The translations under genes were made by a program, and so were the position numbers. A DNA stretch of 64,000 nt. It comes from Jongsikchunia kroppenstedtii DSM 45133 (GTDB lineage Bacteria > Actinomycetota > Actinomycetes > Mycobacteriales > Mycobacteriaceae). Shown here in pieces: positions 42,767-51,929 of this stretch. Within the stretch, counting starts at the first letter, position 1, and each line of letters opens with the position of its first letter. A model generated the notes under the pieces. It saw only the letters and a program-made list of their open reading frames with translations. It ran no database searches and had not been told where the DNA came from. The DNA is taken from the NCBI RefSeq assembly GCF_000380485.1, contig NZ_AQYG01000045.1, positions 124,001-188,000 of the forward strand, in the 5' to 3' direction.

Positions 42767-44441
42767 TACCCCGGACAATTCGCAGCGCCGCACCGACATC
42801 GCATCCCTGTTCCTCGATCGCCTCGGCGATCAGAAACTCGGCCTGCGTACTCGCGATGCGCAATGGACCTGGGACGAGGTCGTCCGTGAGGCCGCCCGCC
42901 GCGGCGCCCTCGGCAAGACGCTGCTGACCGACGGACCCAAACATATCGGCGTGCTGCTGGACAACGTCCCCGAGTTCGCGTTCTGGCTCGGTGGCGCCGC
43001 GCTGACCGGCGCCACCATCGTCGGGATCAACCCGACGCGCGACGACGTGACGATGGCGGAGGAGATCGCGCACACCGACTGCCAGATCATCGTCACCGAC
43101 ACCGCGGGTGCCGAGCGGGTGCGCGCGCTGGACACCCCGGCCAACGTCCTGAACGTCGATGATCCGGCCTATCTGCAGTCGCTGCCGGAGGATGTCGATC
43201 CGCGCGAATTGGATGCGGGCAGTGGCGATCTCGGAGGATCGCTGTATCTGCTGCTGTTCACCTCGGGCACCACGGGACGCTCCAAGGCCGTCATCTGCAC
43301 GCAGCGTCGGCTGGCGATGGTCGCGTATGCGGCGATCGACAAGTTCGGCCATGTACCCGACGACGTCGACTACTGCTGCATGCCGATGTTCCACGGCAAC
43401 GCGTTGATGGCGCTGTGGTTCCCGGCTTTGGCCAACGGCGCCACCATCTGCCAGACGCCGAAGTTCTCGGCGTCCGGATTCCTCAGTGACATCCGGTTTT
43501 TCGACGCCACCTTCTTCACCTACGTCGGCAAGGCGATCGCGCACATCCTGGCCACCCCGCAGGCGGCCGACGACGCCGACAACACACTGGCCCGCGGCTT
43601 CGGCACCGAGGCCTCGCCGGAGGACCAGGCACGCTTCGCCGAACGGTTCGGCGCGGTGCTGTCCGAGGGCTACGGCTCCAGCGAAGGCGGCGTGATGGCC
43701 GAGAAGGTGGACGACGCGCCAGAGGGCGCGCTCGGCCGGCCACTTCCGGGCGTCGCGATCGTCGATCCCGAGACGAAGGAAGACCGCGCGGTCGCCCGGC
43801 TCGACGCGAACGGTCTGGTGCTCAACGCCGAGGAAGCCATCGGCGAGATGGTCGACAAGTACGCGTCGGCCAAGTTCGAGGGCTACTACAAGAACGAGGC
43901 CGCGGACGCCGAGCGACTGCGCGGCGGCTGGTACTGGTCGGGCGACCTCGGTTACATCGACGAGGCCGGCTTCCTGTATTTCGCCGGGCGCCGCGGAGAT
44001 TGGGTCCGGGTCGACAGCGAGAACACCTCGACGCTGGTCACCGAGCGGGTCTTGCGTCGGCATCCGAAGGTGCTGGCGGCCGCCGCCTACGGCGAGCCCG
44101 ACCCGCGGTCGGGCGACATGCTGATGGCCGCCATCGAGGTGGCCGATCCGGCCGGTTTCGATGCGGCCGAGTTCGCCGAATTCGTCAACGCCCAGGCCGA
44201 TCTCGGTCGCAAGGGGGCGCCTCGGCTGGTCCGCGTGTCGGCCGCGCTGCCGATGACCGGCTCCAACAAGGTGATCAAAACCCAACTGCGGGACGAGGGT
44301 TGGGACACCCACGAGCGGATCCTGCAGTGGGTCGGGCGCGCGCCGGTCACCTACCGCGAATTCGATGCGCAGGCACGTGCCGAGCTGGTCGGCGAGTTCG
44401 ACACGCACAACCGGTCGCGGCTGCTCCGTCAGACGACCTGA
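42753..44441 (+). CDS. acyl-CoA synthetase (AMP-forming), FadD type
   Basis: The 562-aa adenylate-forming enzyme has the ATP motif LLLFTSGTTGRSKAVICTQ, the GYGSSEGG acceptor motif, WYWSGDLGYIDEAGF and a C-terminal KVIKTQLRDEGW catalytic lysine region. It loads an unknown carboxylic acid onto CoA through an acyl-adenylate. It resembles mycobacterial FadD17-like ligases, but that assignment is loose. It overlaps the upstream SnoaL gene and ends the cluster. Confidence 0.92.
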   Translation: MKPGDTPDNSQRRTDIASLFLDRLGDQKLGLRTRDAQWTWDEVVREAARRGALGKTLLTDGPKHIGVLLDNVPEFAFWLGGAALTGATIVGINPTRDDVTMAEEIAHTDCQIIVTDTAGAERVRALDTPANVLNVDDPAYLQSLPEDVDPRELDAGSGDLGGSLYLLLFTSGTTGRSKAVICTQRRLAMVAYAAIDKFGHVPDDVDYCCMPMFHGNALMALWFPALANGATICQTPKFSASGFLSDIRFFDATFFTYVGKAIAHILATPQAADDADNTLARGFGTEASPEDQARFAERFGAVLSEGYGSSEGGVMAEKVDDAPEGALGRPLPGVAIVDPETKEDRAVARLDANGLVLNAEEAIGEMVDKYASAKFEGYYKNEAADAERLRGGWYWSGDLGYIDEAGFLYFAGRRGDWVRVDSENTSTLVTERVLRRHPKVLAAAAYGEPDPRSGDMLMAAIEVADPAGFDAAEFAEFVNAQADLGRKGAPRLVRVSAALPMTGSNKVIKTQLRDEGWDTHERILQWVGRAPVTYREFDAQARAELVGEFDTHNRSRLLRQTT

Positions 44442-44492
44442 CGCATCACATCGGTGGGAGCCGGGCCTCGTGCCCGCAACACGTCGAATGGA

Positions 44493-47342
44493 TCAGACGA
44501 CGATGTTGACCATGCGGCCCGGCACCACGATGACCTTCTTCGGCTCGCCGCCGCCGAGCAGCGGAACGATCTTCTCGTCCGCCAGCGCCGCCGACCGGAT
44601 GGTGTCCTGATCGGCGTCGGCGGCCACGGTGATACGACTGCGCACCTTGCCGTTGACCTGCACCGGGTATTCGACCGAATCCTCCACCAGCAGCGCCGGA
44701 TCGGCCACCGGGAACGGCCCGGCGACCAGTGATTCGCTGTGGCCCAACCGTTCCCACAGTTCCTCGGTGATATGCGGGGCGACCGGGGCGAGCATCAGCA
44801 CCAGCGGCTCGACCAGCGCCCGCGGCGCGCCATCGCCGAATTGCCCACCGCCGTACTCCTTGGTGAGGTGATTGGTGTATTCGATGAGTTTGGCGATCGC
44901 CGTGTTGTCGCGCATGTTGACGTAGTCGTCGCGCACACCGTCGATCGTCTTGTGCAGCAGTCGGTTCGACGCTTCGTCCGGAGCGGCGTCGGTGACGCGC
45001 GCCGTGCCGGTCTCCTCGTCGACGACGGCGCGCCAGACGCGCTGCAGGAAGCGCTGCGCACCGACCACGTCCTTGGTGGCCCACGGCCGCGACTGGTCCA
45101 ACGGGCCCATCGACATCTCGTAGACGCGCAGCGTGTCGGCACCGTACTCACGGGCGATATCGTCCGGGGCGACAGCGTTTTTCAGCGACTTGCCCATCTT
45201 GCCGTACTCGCGATTGACCTCGGCACCCTCGTAGAAGAAGGCGCCGTCCCGCTCCTCGACCTCTTCGGCCGGCACGTAGATGCCGCGGGCATCGGTGAAC
45301 GCGTAGGCCTGGATCATGCCCTGGTTGAACAGCCTTCGGTAGGGCTCGGAGCTGCTGACGTGGCCCAGGTCGAAGAGCACCTTGTGCCAGAAGCGCGCGT
45401 ACAGCAGGTGCAGAACGGCATGTTCGACGCCGCCGACATACAGATCGACACCGCCGGGATCGTTCGGGCCATGACCGTCCACGCCGGGCCGGGGACCGGT
45501 CCAGTACTGCTCGTTCTCCTTGGCGCAGAACGCCTCCGAGTTCGTCGGGTCGATGTAGCGCAGCTGGTACCAGGAGCTGCCGGCCCACTGCGGCATCACG
45601 TTCGCGTCGCGGCGGTAGTGCTGCAGCCCGTCGCCCAGATCGAGTTCCAGGTTCAGCCAGTCCGTCGCCTTGGCGAGCGGGGGAGAGGGCTGACTGTCGG
45701 CGTCGTCGGGATCGAACGACACCGGCGCGTAGTCCTCGACCTCCGGCAGGGTGACCGGCAGATCGGACTCGGGCAGCGGATGCGGCTGGCCGTTGTCGTC
45801 GAAGACGATCGGGAACGGCTCACCCCAGTATCGTTGCCGCGCAAAGAGCCAGTCGCGCAGCTTGTACTGTATCTGCCCGACGCCGGCGCCCTCGGATTCC
45901 AGCCGCTCGATGATCGTGGCCTTCGCCTCGTCGACTGACAGGCCGTTCAGATAGTCGGAGTTGATGATCGGTCCGGGCCCGGAGTACGCCTCCTCGGCGA
46001 TGCCCTGCTCGCTGCCCACGACCTCGATGAGCGGCAGACCGAAGGTCTTCGCGAACTCGTAGTCGCGACCGTCGTGCGCCGGCACCGCCATGATGGCGCC
46101 GGTGCCGTAGCCGATCAACACATAGTCGGCGATGAAGACAGGGATCTGCCGGCCGTCGACCGGATTGGTGGCGAAGCTGCCGGTGAAGACGCCGGTCTTC
46201 TCCTTGTTCTCCTGCCGTTCCAGGTCGGATTTGGCGGCAATCGCCTTGCGGTAGGCGGCAATTGCGGACGCCGGATCGGCCGCGCCGCCGGTCCAGCGCT
46301 CGTCGGTGCCCTCGGGCCAGGACGTCGCGGTGAGCTCGTCCACCTTCGGATGCTCCGGCGCCAGCACCATGTAGGTGGCACCGAACAGGGTGTCCGGACG
46401 GGTGGTGAAGACGTCGACCGGGCCGGCCGATGTCGCGAAACTGACTCGCGCACCGCGGGATCGGCCTATCCAGTTGCGCTGCATCGCCTTGATCTTGTCC
46501 GGCCAGTCGAGCAGATCGAGGTCGTCGGCCAGCCGGTCCGCGTAGGCGGTGATCCGCATCATCCACTGCTGCAGGTGCTTCCGGAAGACCGGGTAGTTGC
46601 CACGATCGGAGCGGCCGTCGGCGGTGACCTCCTCGTTGGCCAGCACCGTGCCCAGGCCCGGACACCAGTTGACCATCGAATCCGATTGGTACACCAGGCG
46701 ATAACCATCGATGACGGTATTCTTCTCCGCCTGGCTCAGCGCGGCCCACTCCCGGCCGTCGTCGAGAGTCCGAGCGCCGGAATCGAATTCGGCGACCAGC
46801 TCATCGATTCGCCGGGCCTTGTCCAGGTCGACGTCGTACCAGGCGTTGTAGATCTGCAGGAAGATCCACTGGGTCCAGTGGTAGAACTCCACGTCGGTGG
46901 TCGCGACCCGACGGCGCTCGTCGTGGCCGAGGCCCAACTGCCGGATCTGACCCAGGTACCGCTCGATATTCATCTCGGTGGTCGTCCGCGGGTGCGTGCC
47001 GGTCTGCACGGCATACTGCTCCGCGGGCAGACCGAACGAGTCGAAGCCCATTGTGTGCAGCACGTTGACGCCGAGCATCCGGTGGTAGCGGGCGTAGACG
47101 TCGGTGGCGATGAAGCCGAGCGGGTGGCCGACGTGCAGGCCCGAGCCCGACGGGTACGGGAACATGTCGAGCACGAAGAGTTTGTCGTCGGGCAGGTCGG
47201 CCGATGCGCCGTCGACCGCGAGGGCGCCGACGGGGTTCGGCGCCTCGAACGACTTGCGCAGCTGCCACTGCTCCTGCCAGTGCTGCTCGATCTGGCCGGC
47301 GAGGTCGGCGGTGTAGCGGTGCGCGTTGGTGGGCTCGGTCAC
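44493..47342 (-). CDS. leuS: leucyl-tRNA synthetase
   Basis: The 949-aa class I enzyme charges tRNA-Leu. HVGH (70-73) and KMGKS (about 714) are the class signatures. A CP1 editing domain lies between ([19 protein letters not shown]). GTG at 47342 gives the family N-terminus ([20 protein letters not shown]). The long open frame to 47864 is antisense of the next gene. In M. tuberculosis leuS also lies near Rv0038, matching the local order. It faces the acyl-CoA synthetase. Confidence 0.96.
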   Translation of the reverse strand: MTEPTNAHRYTADLAGQIEQHWQEQWQLRKSFEAPNPVGALAVDGASADLPDDKLFVLDMFPYPSGSGLHVGHPLGFIATDVYARYHRMLGVNVLHTMGFDSFGLPAEQYAVQTGTHPRTTTEMNIERYLGQIRQLGLGHDERRRVATTDVEFYHWTQWIFLQIYNAWYDVDLDKARRIDELVAEFDSGARTLDDGREWAALSQAEKNTVIDGYRLVYQSDSMVNWCPGLGTVLANEEVTADGRSDRGNYPVFRKHLQQWMMRITAYADRLADDLDLLDWPDKIKAMQRNWIGRSRGARVSFATSAGPVDVFTTRPDTLFGATYMVLAPEHPKVDELTATSWPEGTDERWTGGAADPASAIAAYRKAIAAKSDLERQENKEKTGVFTGSFATNPVDGRQIPVFIADYVLIGYGTGAIMAVPAHDGRDYEFAKTFGLPLIEVVGSEQGIAEEAYSGPGPIINSDYLNGLSVDEAKATIIERLESEGAGVGQIQYKLRDWLFARQRYWGEPFPIVFDDNGQPHPLPESDLPVTLPEVEDYAPVSFDPDDADSQPSPPLAKATDWLNLELDLGDGLQHYRRDANVMPQWAGSSWYQLRYIDPTNSEAFCAKENEQYWTGPRPGVDGHGPNDPGGVDLYVGGVEHAVLHLLYARFWHKVLFDLGHVSSSEPYRRLFNQGMIQAYAFTDARGIYVPAEEVEERDGAFFYEGAEVNREYGKMGKSLKNAVAPDDIAREYGADTLRVYEMSMGPLDQSRPWATKDVVGAQRFLQRVWRAVVDEETGTARVTDAAPDEASNRLLHKTIDGVRDDYVNMRDNTAIAKLIEYTNHLTKEYGGGQFGDGAPRALVEPLVLMLAPVAPHITEELWERLGHSESLVAGPFPVADPALLVEDSVEYPVQVNGKVRSRITVAADADQDTIRSAALADEKIVPLLGGGEPKKVIVVPGRMVNIVV

Positions 47343-47403
47343 CCGACCAGCGTAAAGGCGGCCGTTTCCTTGGGAAATATGGGTCCGCAGTAAAGTCAGC
47401 GGG

Positions 47404-47877
47404 GTGAATGTCCTCGCCGTTGCCCTCGCCGTCGTCGCACTGATCCTGTGCGTGGCGTTCGTGGCCGTCGGTGTCGCGGGTGTCACCCGCCGGCTCACGC
47501 CCGATTCGTGGGCGGGTATCCGCACGTCAGCGACCCTGCACAGCGATGCCGCCTGGACCAGGGCGCACCAAGTCGCCGGTCCGGGGCTGATCTGCGCGGG
47601 CCTGGTCGCCCTCCTCGGCACGATCGTCGGGCTCGCCGCCTCCGGCGGGCTGGCAGTGGTCGCGGTGATCGTCGCCCTGCTCGTGGCCGTTCCCCTCGCG
47701 GGGTGGGTCAGCGGCGTCGGGATCCGCGCGGCCCAGGCGGTGGTGACGGCCGATCTGGTCGCCGCGGCCGGCGCTGCTGTGGATAACCCCGATGTCGACC
47801 ATGCCGACGACGGCTGCGAGACCGGCAGCGCCTGTGCCTCCTGCTCGTTGGCCGGCGCCTGCAAACTGCCCTCCTAA
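47404..47877 (+). CDS. SdpI-family membrane protein with Cys-rich tail
   Basis: This 157-aa protein begins at GTG with three or four hydrophobic helices. [22 protein letters not shown] is the SdpI-like signature loop. The tail has [18 protein letters not shown] with four Cys, likely metal-binding or reducing. SdpI proteins confer immunity to killing factors in Bacillus, but the actinobacterial relatives are uncharacterised. The stop is immediately followed by the ATG of the transporter gene. Confidence 0.78.
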   Translation: MNVLAVALAVVALILCVAFVAVGVAGVTRRLTPDSWAGIRTSATLHSDAAWTRAHQVAGPGLICAGLVALLGTIVGLAASGGLAVVAVIVALLVAVPLAGWVSGVGIRAAQAVVTADLVAAAGAAVDNPDVDHADDGCETGSACASCSLAGACKLPS

Positions 47878-48921
47878 ATGCTGGGCGCGATCCGCCGGCT
47901 GTCGGCTCGGCTCAATATCGATGCCCTGATCTTCGGCATCATCTGCGCTGTTCTCGTCGCGATCGTGCTCCCCGCGAAGGGCGACTTCGTCCCGGTCCTC
48001 GACTGGATCGTCAAGATCGCGATCGCCCTGCTCTTTTTTCTGTACGGCGGCCGGATGCATCCCCGCGAGGCGCTCGACGGCCTCAAGCACTGGCGACTGC
48101 ATCTGACGATCCTGGCGTTCACCTTCGTCGTGTTCCCGCTGATCGGTCTGGCCCTGTGGCCGATCGCGCCGCACATCATCGGCGACGACCTGTACACCGG
48201 CGTGCTCTACATGTGCCTGATTCCGTCGACCGTGCAGTCGTCGATCGCGTTCACGTCGATCGCGCATGGCAATGTCGCGGGCGCCATCGTCAGCGCGTCG
48301 GCGTCGAATCTGCTCGGAGTGTTCCTGACCCCGCTGCTGGCCATCGCCCTGATCAGCAGCGCCGGCCACGTGCAGATCACCGGCTCGGCGATGCTCGACA
48401 TCGCGTTGCAGCTGCTGGTGCCGTTCGTCCTCGGTCAGCTGCTGCGCGGGGCACGGCTGCGACCCGGCGGTTCCACCTACGCGGAGTTCCTCGAACGCAA
48501 CGCCAAGCCGTCGAAGCTGGTCGATCGCGGCTCGATCATTCTGGTCGTCTATTCCGCGTTCAGCGCCGGCATGCGCGAGCACATCTGGTCGCAGGTGAAA
48601 TGGTGGCAGATCATCGTGCTCGCCGTCGGCGCCATCGCCTTGGTCATGTTCATGCTGTGGCTGACGATCCGCTCCGCGCGACTCCTCGGGTTCGACCGCG
48701 GCGACTCCATCGCGATCCAGTTCTGCGGCACCAAGAAGAGCCTGGCGACCGGGCTGCCGATGGCCACGGTCATGTTCGCGGGGCAGCCGGTCGGCCTGAT
48801 CGTGTTGCCACTCATGATCTTCCATCAGGTGCAGCTGATGATCTGTGCGGCGCTCGCATCGAAATACGACCGCGAATACCGAGCCGAACACCCGAATGCG
48901 CATAACGAGGAATTGACATGA
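47878..48921 (+). CDS. bile acid:sodium symporter-family transporter (SBF-like)
   Basis: The 347-aa protein has about ten helices. It is the SBF-like group found in bacteria: LFFLYGGRMHPREALDGLKHWRLHL, LYMCLIPSTVQSSIAFTSIAHGN, QFCGTKKSLATGLPMATVMF. The last segment with FCGTKKS is diagnostic. It imports or exports an unknown organic anion or cation. The ATG follows the preceding stop directly, and it overlaps the next gene by 4 bp, so three genes form one operon. Confidence 0.88.
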   Translation: MLGAIRRLSARLNIDALIFGIICAVLVAIVLPAKGDFVPVLDWIVKIAIALLFFLYGGRMHPREALDGLKHWRLHLTILAFTFVVFPLIGLALWPIAPHIIGDDLYTGVLYMCLIPSTVQSSIAFTSIAHGNVAGAIVSASASNLLGVFLTPLLAIALISSAGHVQITGSAMLDIALQLLVPFVLGQLLRGARLRPGGSTYAEFLERNAKPSKLVDRGSIILVVYSAFSAGMREHIWSQVKWWQIIVLAVGAIALVMFMLWLTIRSARLLGFDRGDSIAIQFCGTKKSLATGLPMATVMFAGQPVGLIVLPLMIFHQVQLMICAALASKYDREYRAEHPNAHNEELT

Positions 48922-49342
48922 TCCATTCATTCGATGACCCCGCAGTCCGCGAATTCCTCGCCGACGGCACTCGAACCGGACATCTGGCACGGCGGCGGAC
49001 GGTCGGCCGCTGGCAGCACCGATCTGGTTCGTCCTGGACGGCGATCGGATCGCATTCAATACCGCATCGTCGAATGCCAAGGCGGCCGCAATTCGGCGTG
49101 ATCCGCGGGTGGCCCTGTGCGTCGATCTGCCCGAGCCGCCCTATGCGTTCGTGCAGGTGCAAGGGATCGCGGAGTTGGGCGCTGACCTCGACGAATGCCG
49201 GCGCGTCGCGACCGCGTGCGGGTCGCGCTACATGGGTGCCGACCGTGCCGAGGAATTCGGTGCCCGAAACGGTGTGCCGGGCGAATTGGTCGTCTGGATA
49301 ACGCCGACCAAAGTTGTGGCGCAATTGGGTTCAGTTACCTAG
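48918..49342 (+). pseudogene. PPOX-class (pyridoxamine oxidase fold) protein, frameshifted
   Basis: MIHSFDDPAVREFLADGTRT then GHLA is read in the first frame. The remaining blocks are in another frame: ADGRPLAAPIWFVLDGDRIA, RVALCVDLPEPPYAFVQVQG, GSRYMGADRAEEFG, VWITPTKVVAQL. A loss of one or more bases in the GGCGGCGG run near 49000 breaks it. The intact protein would be a F420/FMN-binding PPOX-fold reductase of about 135 aa. The ATGA overlap with the transporter gene is preserved, so it may be a recent lesion or sequencing error. Confidence 0.75.
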
Positions 49343-49413
49343 TTCCGTCACCTAACGATAATTGAATAGCGCATAACGTCCGCCGGCCATTCTTCGCGGC
49401 ATACGATCTTCCC

Positions 49414-50679
49414 ATGATGGGGGAGAAATTCAGTTGGTTCCGAGCCGCGCGGCGCACGGTCTTGTTGTCGGTCATGTTGTTGATTCCGCTGGCATTCACG
49501 GCACCCGCCGAGGCTGCGCCGCAAGGTTACGCGGCGCCCCCGGGCTGCGCCTGGCAGTTGATGTCGAACAATCACGACCTCAACGTGGCATTCCCCGATG
49601 CCAATGCCACCTACTGGATCCTGCCCTACATGCTCGGCGCCAACGACTCCATCAGTCTGACCGGCACCTATCCCACGGCGCGATATTTCTCGCTGAACAC
49701 CTACGGCACGGACTTCAACACCGTTGATACGTTGCGCGACAACCAGATCAACCCGGATTCCGGCGGCAACCCCTACGCGGCGGTCGGCGCGTCGGCGGCA
49801 CTAGGGACGGGCCGCTGGCATGCCACCGTCGTCAATCGGGCGGCCGATCACCAGCGCAACGAGATCCGCGGATTGCCGACTGCCGGCGCGCAGCAGATCC
49901 CCATGGGGTTCCTCATCATTCGGGTGTATGTGCCGAACGATCCGGCGTCGAACAACGGTGGCGTGGCGTTGCCGGATGTGACCATGCATCTGGCCGGCTC
50001 GTCGATTCACTTGCCGCCGTGCGCGACTCCGTTCAATCCCGCGACCTACTCCGGTCCGATCGCGACCGCGATGAAGGCGGTGTTCGACCAGGCCATCGAA
50101 AAGGCCGCGGGCGGATCCTTCCCGCCGAATTCGCCGGACGTCACGTTCGTCAATCCGGCGAGCACCGCGGGCCTGTTCCCCAACGGGGACAACAAGTACA
50201 TCGGATCACGGCTCACCTATCAGCCCGGACGGGTTGCGGTGATCCGTGCGAAGGCGCCCAGCTTCCCGAACACCCGGGCCGGTGCCTCGCCGGCGCAGTC
50301 CGGTGTTCAGCTGCGCTACTGGTCGATGTGCCAGAACGACAAAGTGACGCCGTACCCGGTGGTGGCGTGTGCGGCGGACTTCCAGACCCGCCTCGACTCG
50401 CAGGGCTACTACACCTACGTGGTCGCGGCGCCGCAGGACATGGCGGAGACCAATGATCCTGCGCTGACACTGATTCCGTGGGGCTCGACCTCGGTGCCGG
50501 TCAAGGTGGTCTTCCTGCGCTACATGCTGCCGTCGTCGGCGTTCTATCCGATGACCGTCCAGGCCTCGCAGGCGCAGCACTCGGATCCCGCGACGACCAT
50601 GGGCCCGTACTATCCGCGCGCGACCTACTGCGACGTGCATGTGCTGCGGACTCAGGGATATCAGGCCTGCTACAAGTGA
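49414..50679 (+). CDS. secreted hypothetical protein
   Basis: This 421-aa protein has a Sec signal (about 1-35, VLLSVMLLIPLAFTAPAEAAP) and no lipobox. The mature part resembles DUF1254/DUF1214-like exported proteins in layout: DLNVAFPDANATYWILPYML, GTYPTARYFSLNTYGTDFNT, and paired Cys in AWQL, CATPF, CQNDK and CAADF. Function unknown. The ATG three bases later is an equal start. It likely lies in the wall or medium. Confidence 0.75.
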   Translation: MMGEKFSWFRAARRTVLLSVMLLIPLAFTAPAEAAPQGYAAPPGCAWQLMSNNHDLNVAFPDANATYWILPYMLGANDSISLTGTYPTARYFSLNTYGTDFNTVDTLRDNQINPDSGGNPYAAVGASAALGTGRWHATVVNRAADHQRNEIRGLPTAGAQQIPMGFLIIRVYVPNDPASNNGGVALPDVTMHLAGSSIHLPPCATPFNPATYSGPIATAMKAVFDQAIEKAAGGSFPPNSPDVTFVNPASTAGLFPNGDNKYIGSRLTYQPGRVAVIRAKAPSFPNTRAGASPAQSGVQLRYWSMCQNDKVTPYPVVACAADFQTRLDSQGYYTYVVAAPQDMAETNDPALTLIPWGSTSVPVKVVFLRYMLPSSAFYPMTVQASQAQHSDPATTMGPYYPRATYCDVHVLRTQGYQACYK

Positions 50680-50734
50680 GCTAGGAGTTGTAAAGGCGTG
50701 TCGGATTCGTCGTCTTCTGTGCGACGCTGGCTAC

Positions 50735-51196
50735 GTGATCCCCGGCCATGAAGATCCCGACGCCACCGTCTGGCGGGTTCCGATCTCCGAGATCGAGACG
50801 CGTGCCGATGATCTGCCGGCGAATTGGGCGGCGGCCGTCAGGGCGGTCACTCACGATCTCGAATTCCTCAGGGACGGACGCCCGCTGGACATCCAAGATC
50901 TCATTTGGACGTTCGACGCCAGCGATAGCGAGTCGATGCTCATCGGAGCTCAGAGTCGCACCGGGCAAGACGGATTCCTGGTGGGGCTGGGCTTCTCCCA
51001 GGATGCGCCTGCCGCGCAGTGCACCGTGTGGACAGCGTCGGCGATCCAGGACGAGCTCGCCGGCTATCGGTGGATTCTGTGGCCGTTCAGGAATCGCGTG
51101 ATGCTCGACCCTCAGGTGATTGGCGGCGTTGCGGTGTGGGTCGACAAGTCGACGTCTGCGACAGTGCCGATCGGCGAGCTGCATGGAGGCGCTTGA
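50735..51196 (+). CDS. hypothetical protein
   Basis: No family was recognised. The GTG start gives 153 aa (VIPGHEDPDATVWRVPISEI) without a signal peptide, with two mixed alpha/beta stretches (LEFLRDGRPLDIQDLIWTFD, ESMLIGAQSRTGQDGFLVGL). Codon use fits the neighbours. An upstream extension to 50639 overlaps the preceding gene. It is followed by a lipoprotein gene. It could be a small cytosolic regulator or an immunity-like protein. Confidence 0.55.
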   Translation: MIPGHEDPDATVWRVPISEIETRADDLPANWAAAVRAVTHDLEFLRDGRPLDIQDLIWTFDASDSESMLIGAQSRTGQDGFLVGLGFSQDAPAAQCTVWTASAIQDELAGYRWILWPFRNRVMLDPQVIGGVAVWVDKSTSATVPIGELHGGA

Positions 51197-51301
51197 CCGA
51201 CTGCTGTCTATTGTTCAACCGACACGTCGTATCGCTGGGCGCGCAGTGGCGATACACCTGACATCAGTCCTGTGTGGGACCGGTGGATCAGGAGGCGCGT
51301 G

Positions 51302-51922
51302 ATGAAGTTCCGTGCGTACGCCGCAGCACTGCCGATTGCGGCGGTAGCAATTACTGCGGCGTCAGCTCTCGCCGGGTGCGGCACCGACAGCACGTCAAGC
51401 AGTCCGAGTCGGGTCTCGACGGATGCTCCGCTCAGCACGGTGGTTTCGATGATCACCAGTCCGCCGAATTCCCCGGACCAATCGCAACCGATATCGGCGA
51501 GCGGGACTGCCAGCGATACGCCCACCAATTCAGGCATCGTCCCACCGACACTGCCACCCGGCCACGGCGTGGGCGCGTCAGCATTCACCGGTAACTGGCA
51601 GCGCCACGAGAGCCGGCTGACCTTGAACGCCCATCGCACCGGATCGATCCTGATCGGAGCGAACGCCGTCGACGGCGAGACCTGGTCGCTCACCTGGCAA
51701 CCCGTCGGCCGAGGAATCACCATCACCATCGGTACCCAGACCGACAAGAGCGGTGCCGGGTTGGACGGGTACCTGTCGCACGGTCAGGTGGTCACCGGGG
51801 AACTGGGCACTGACTCCACGAACACGATGGTGCTACGCACACACGGAACCGGCACCAACAACTCCGAAACGTTGTCATGGTGCAGTTCGACGTATGGCAG
51901 CTCGCCGGAGTGTGGCGCCTGA
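51302..51922 (+). CDS. exported lipoprotein, unknown
   Basis: The 206-aa protein starts MKFRAYAAALPIAAVAITAA and has lipobox ALAGC, then a Ser/Thr-rich linker about 20-75. The compact domain (GNWQRHESRLTLNAHRTGSI, ... TLSWCSSTYGSSPECGA) has two Cys near the end. AGGAGG lies nine bases before the ATG. It is probably anchored outside the membrane. No family recognised, no operon link obvious. Confidence 0.7.
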   Translation: MKFRAYAAALPIAAVAITAASALAGCGTDSTSSSPSRVSTDAPLSTVVSMITSPPNSPDQSQPISASGTASDTPTNSGIVPPTLPPGHGVGASAFTGNWQRHESRLTLNAHRTGSILIGANAVDGETWSLTWQPVGRGITITIGTQTDKSGAGLDGYLSHGQVVTGELGTDSTNTMVLRTHGTGTNNSETLSWCSSTYGSSPECGA

Positions 51923-51929
51923 TCTGAAC

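Noticed and set aside
44442-44492. Terminator between fadD-type gene and leuS
   Set aside because: Only a 5-bp hairpin CGGGC-N5-GCCCG is present, too weak to call.
47343-47403. T-box or attenuator before leuS
   Set aside because: The 61-bp divergent gap is too short and no T-box motif was found.
47343-47864. N-terminal extension of LeuS
   Set aside because: It is antisense to the SdpI-like gene. GTG 47342 gives the normal start.
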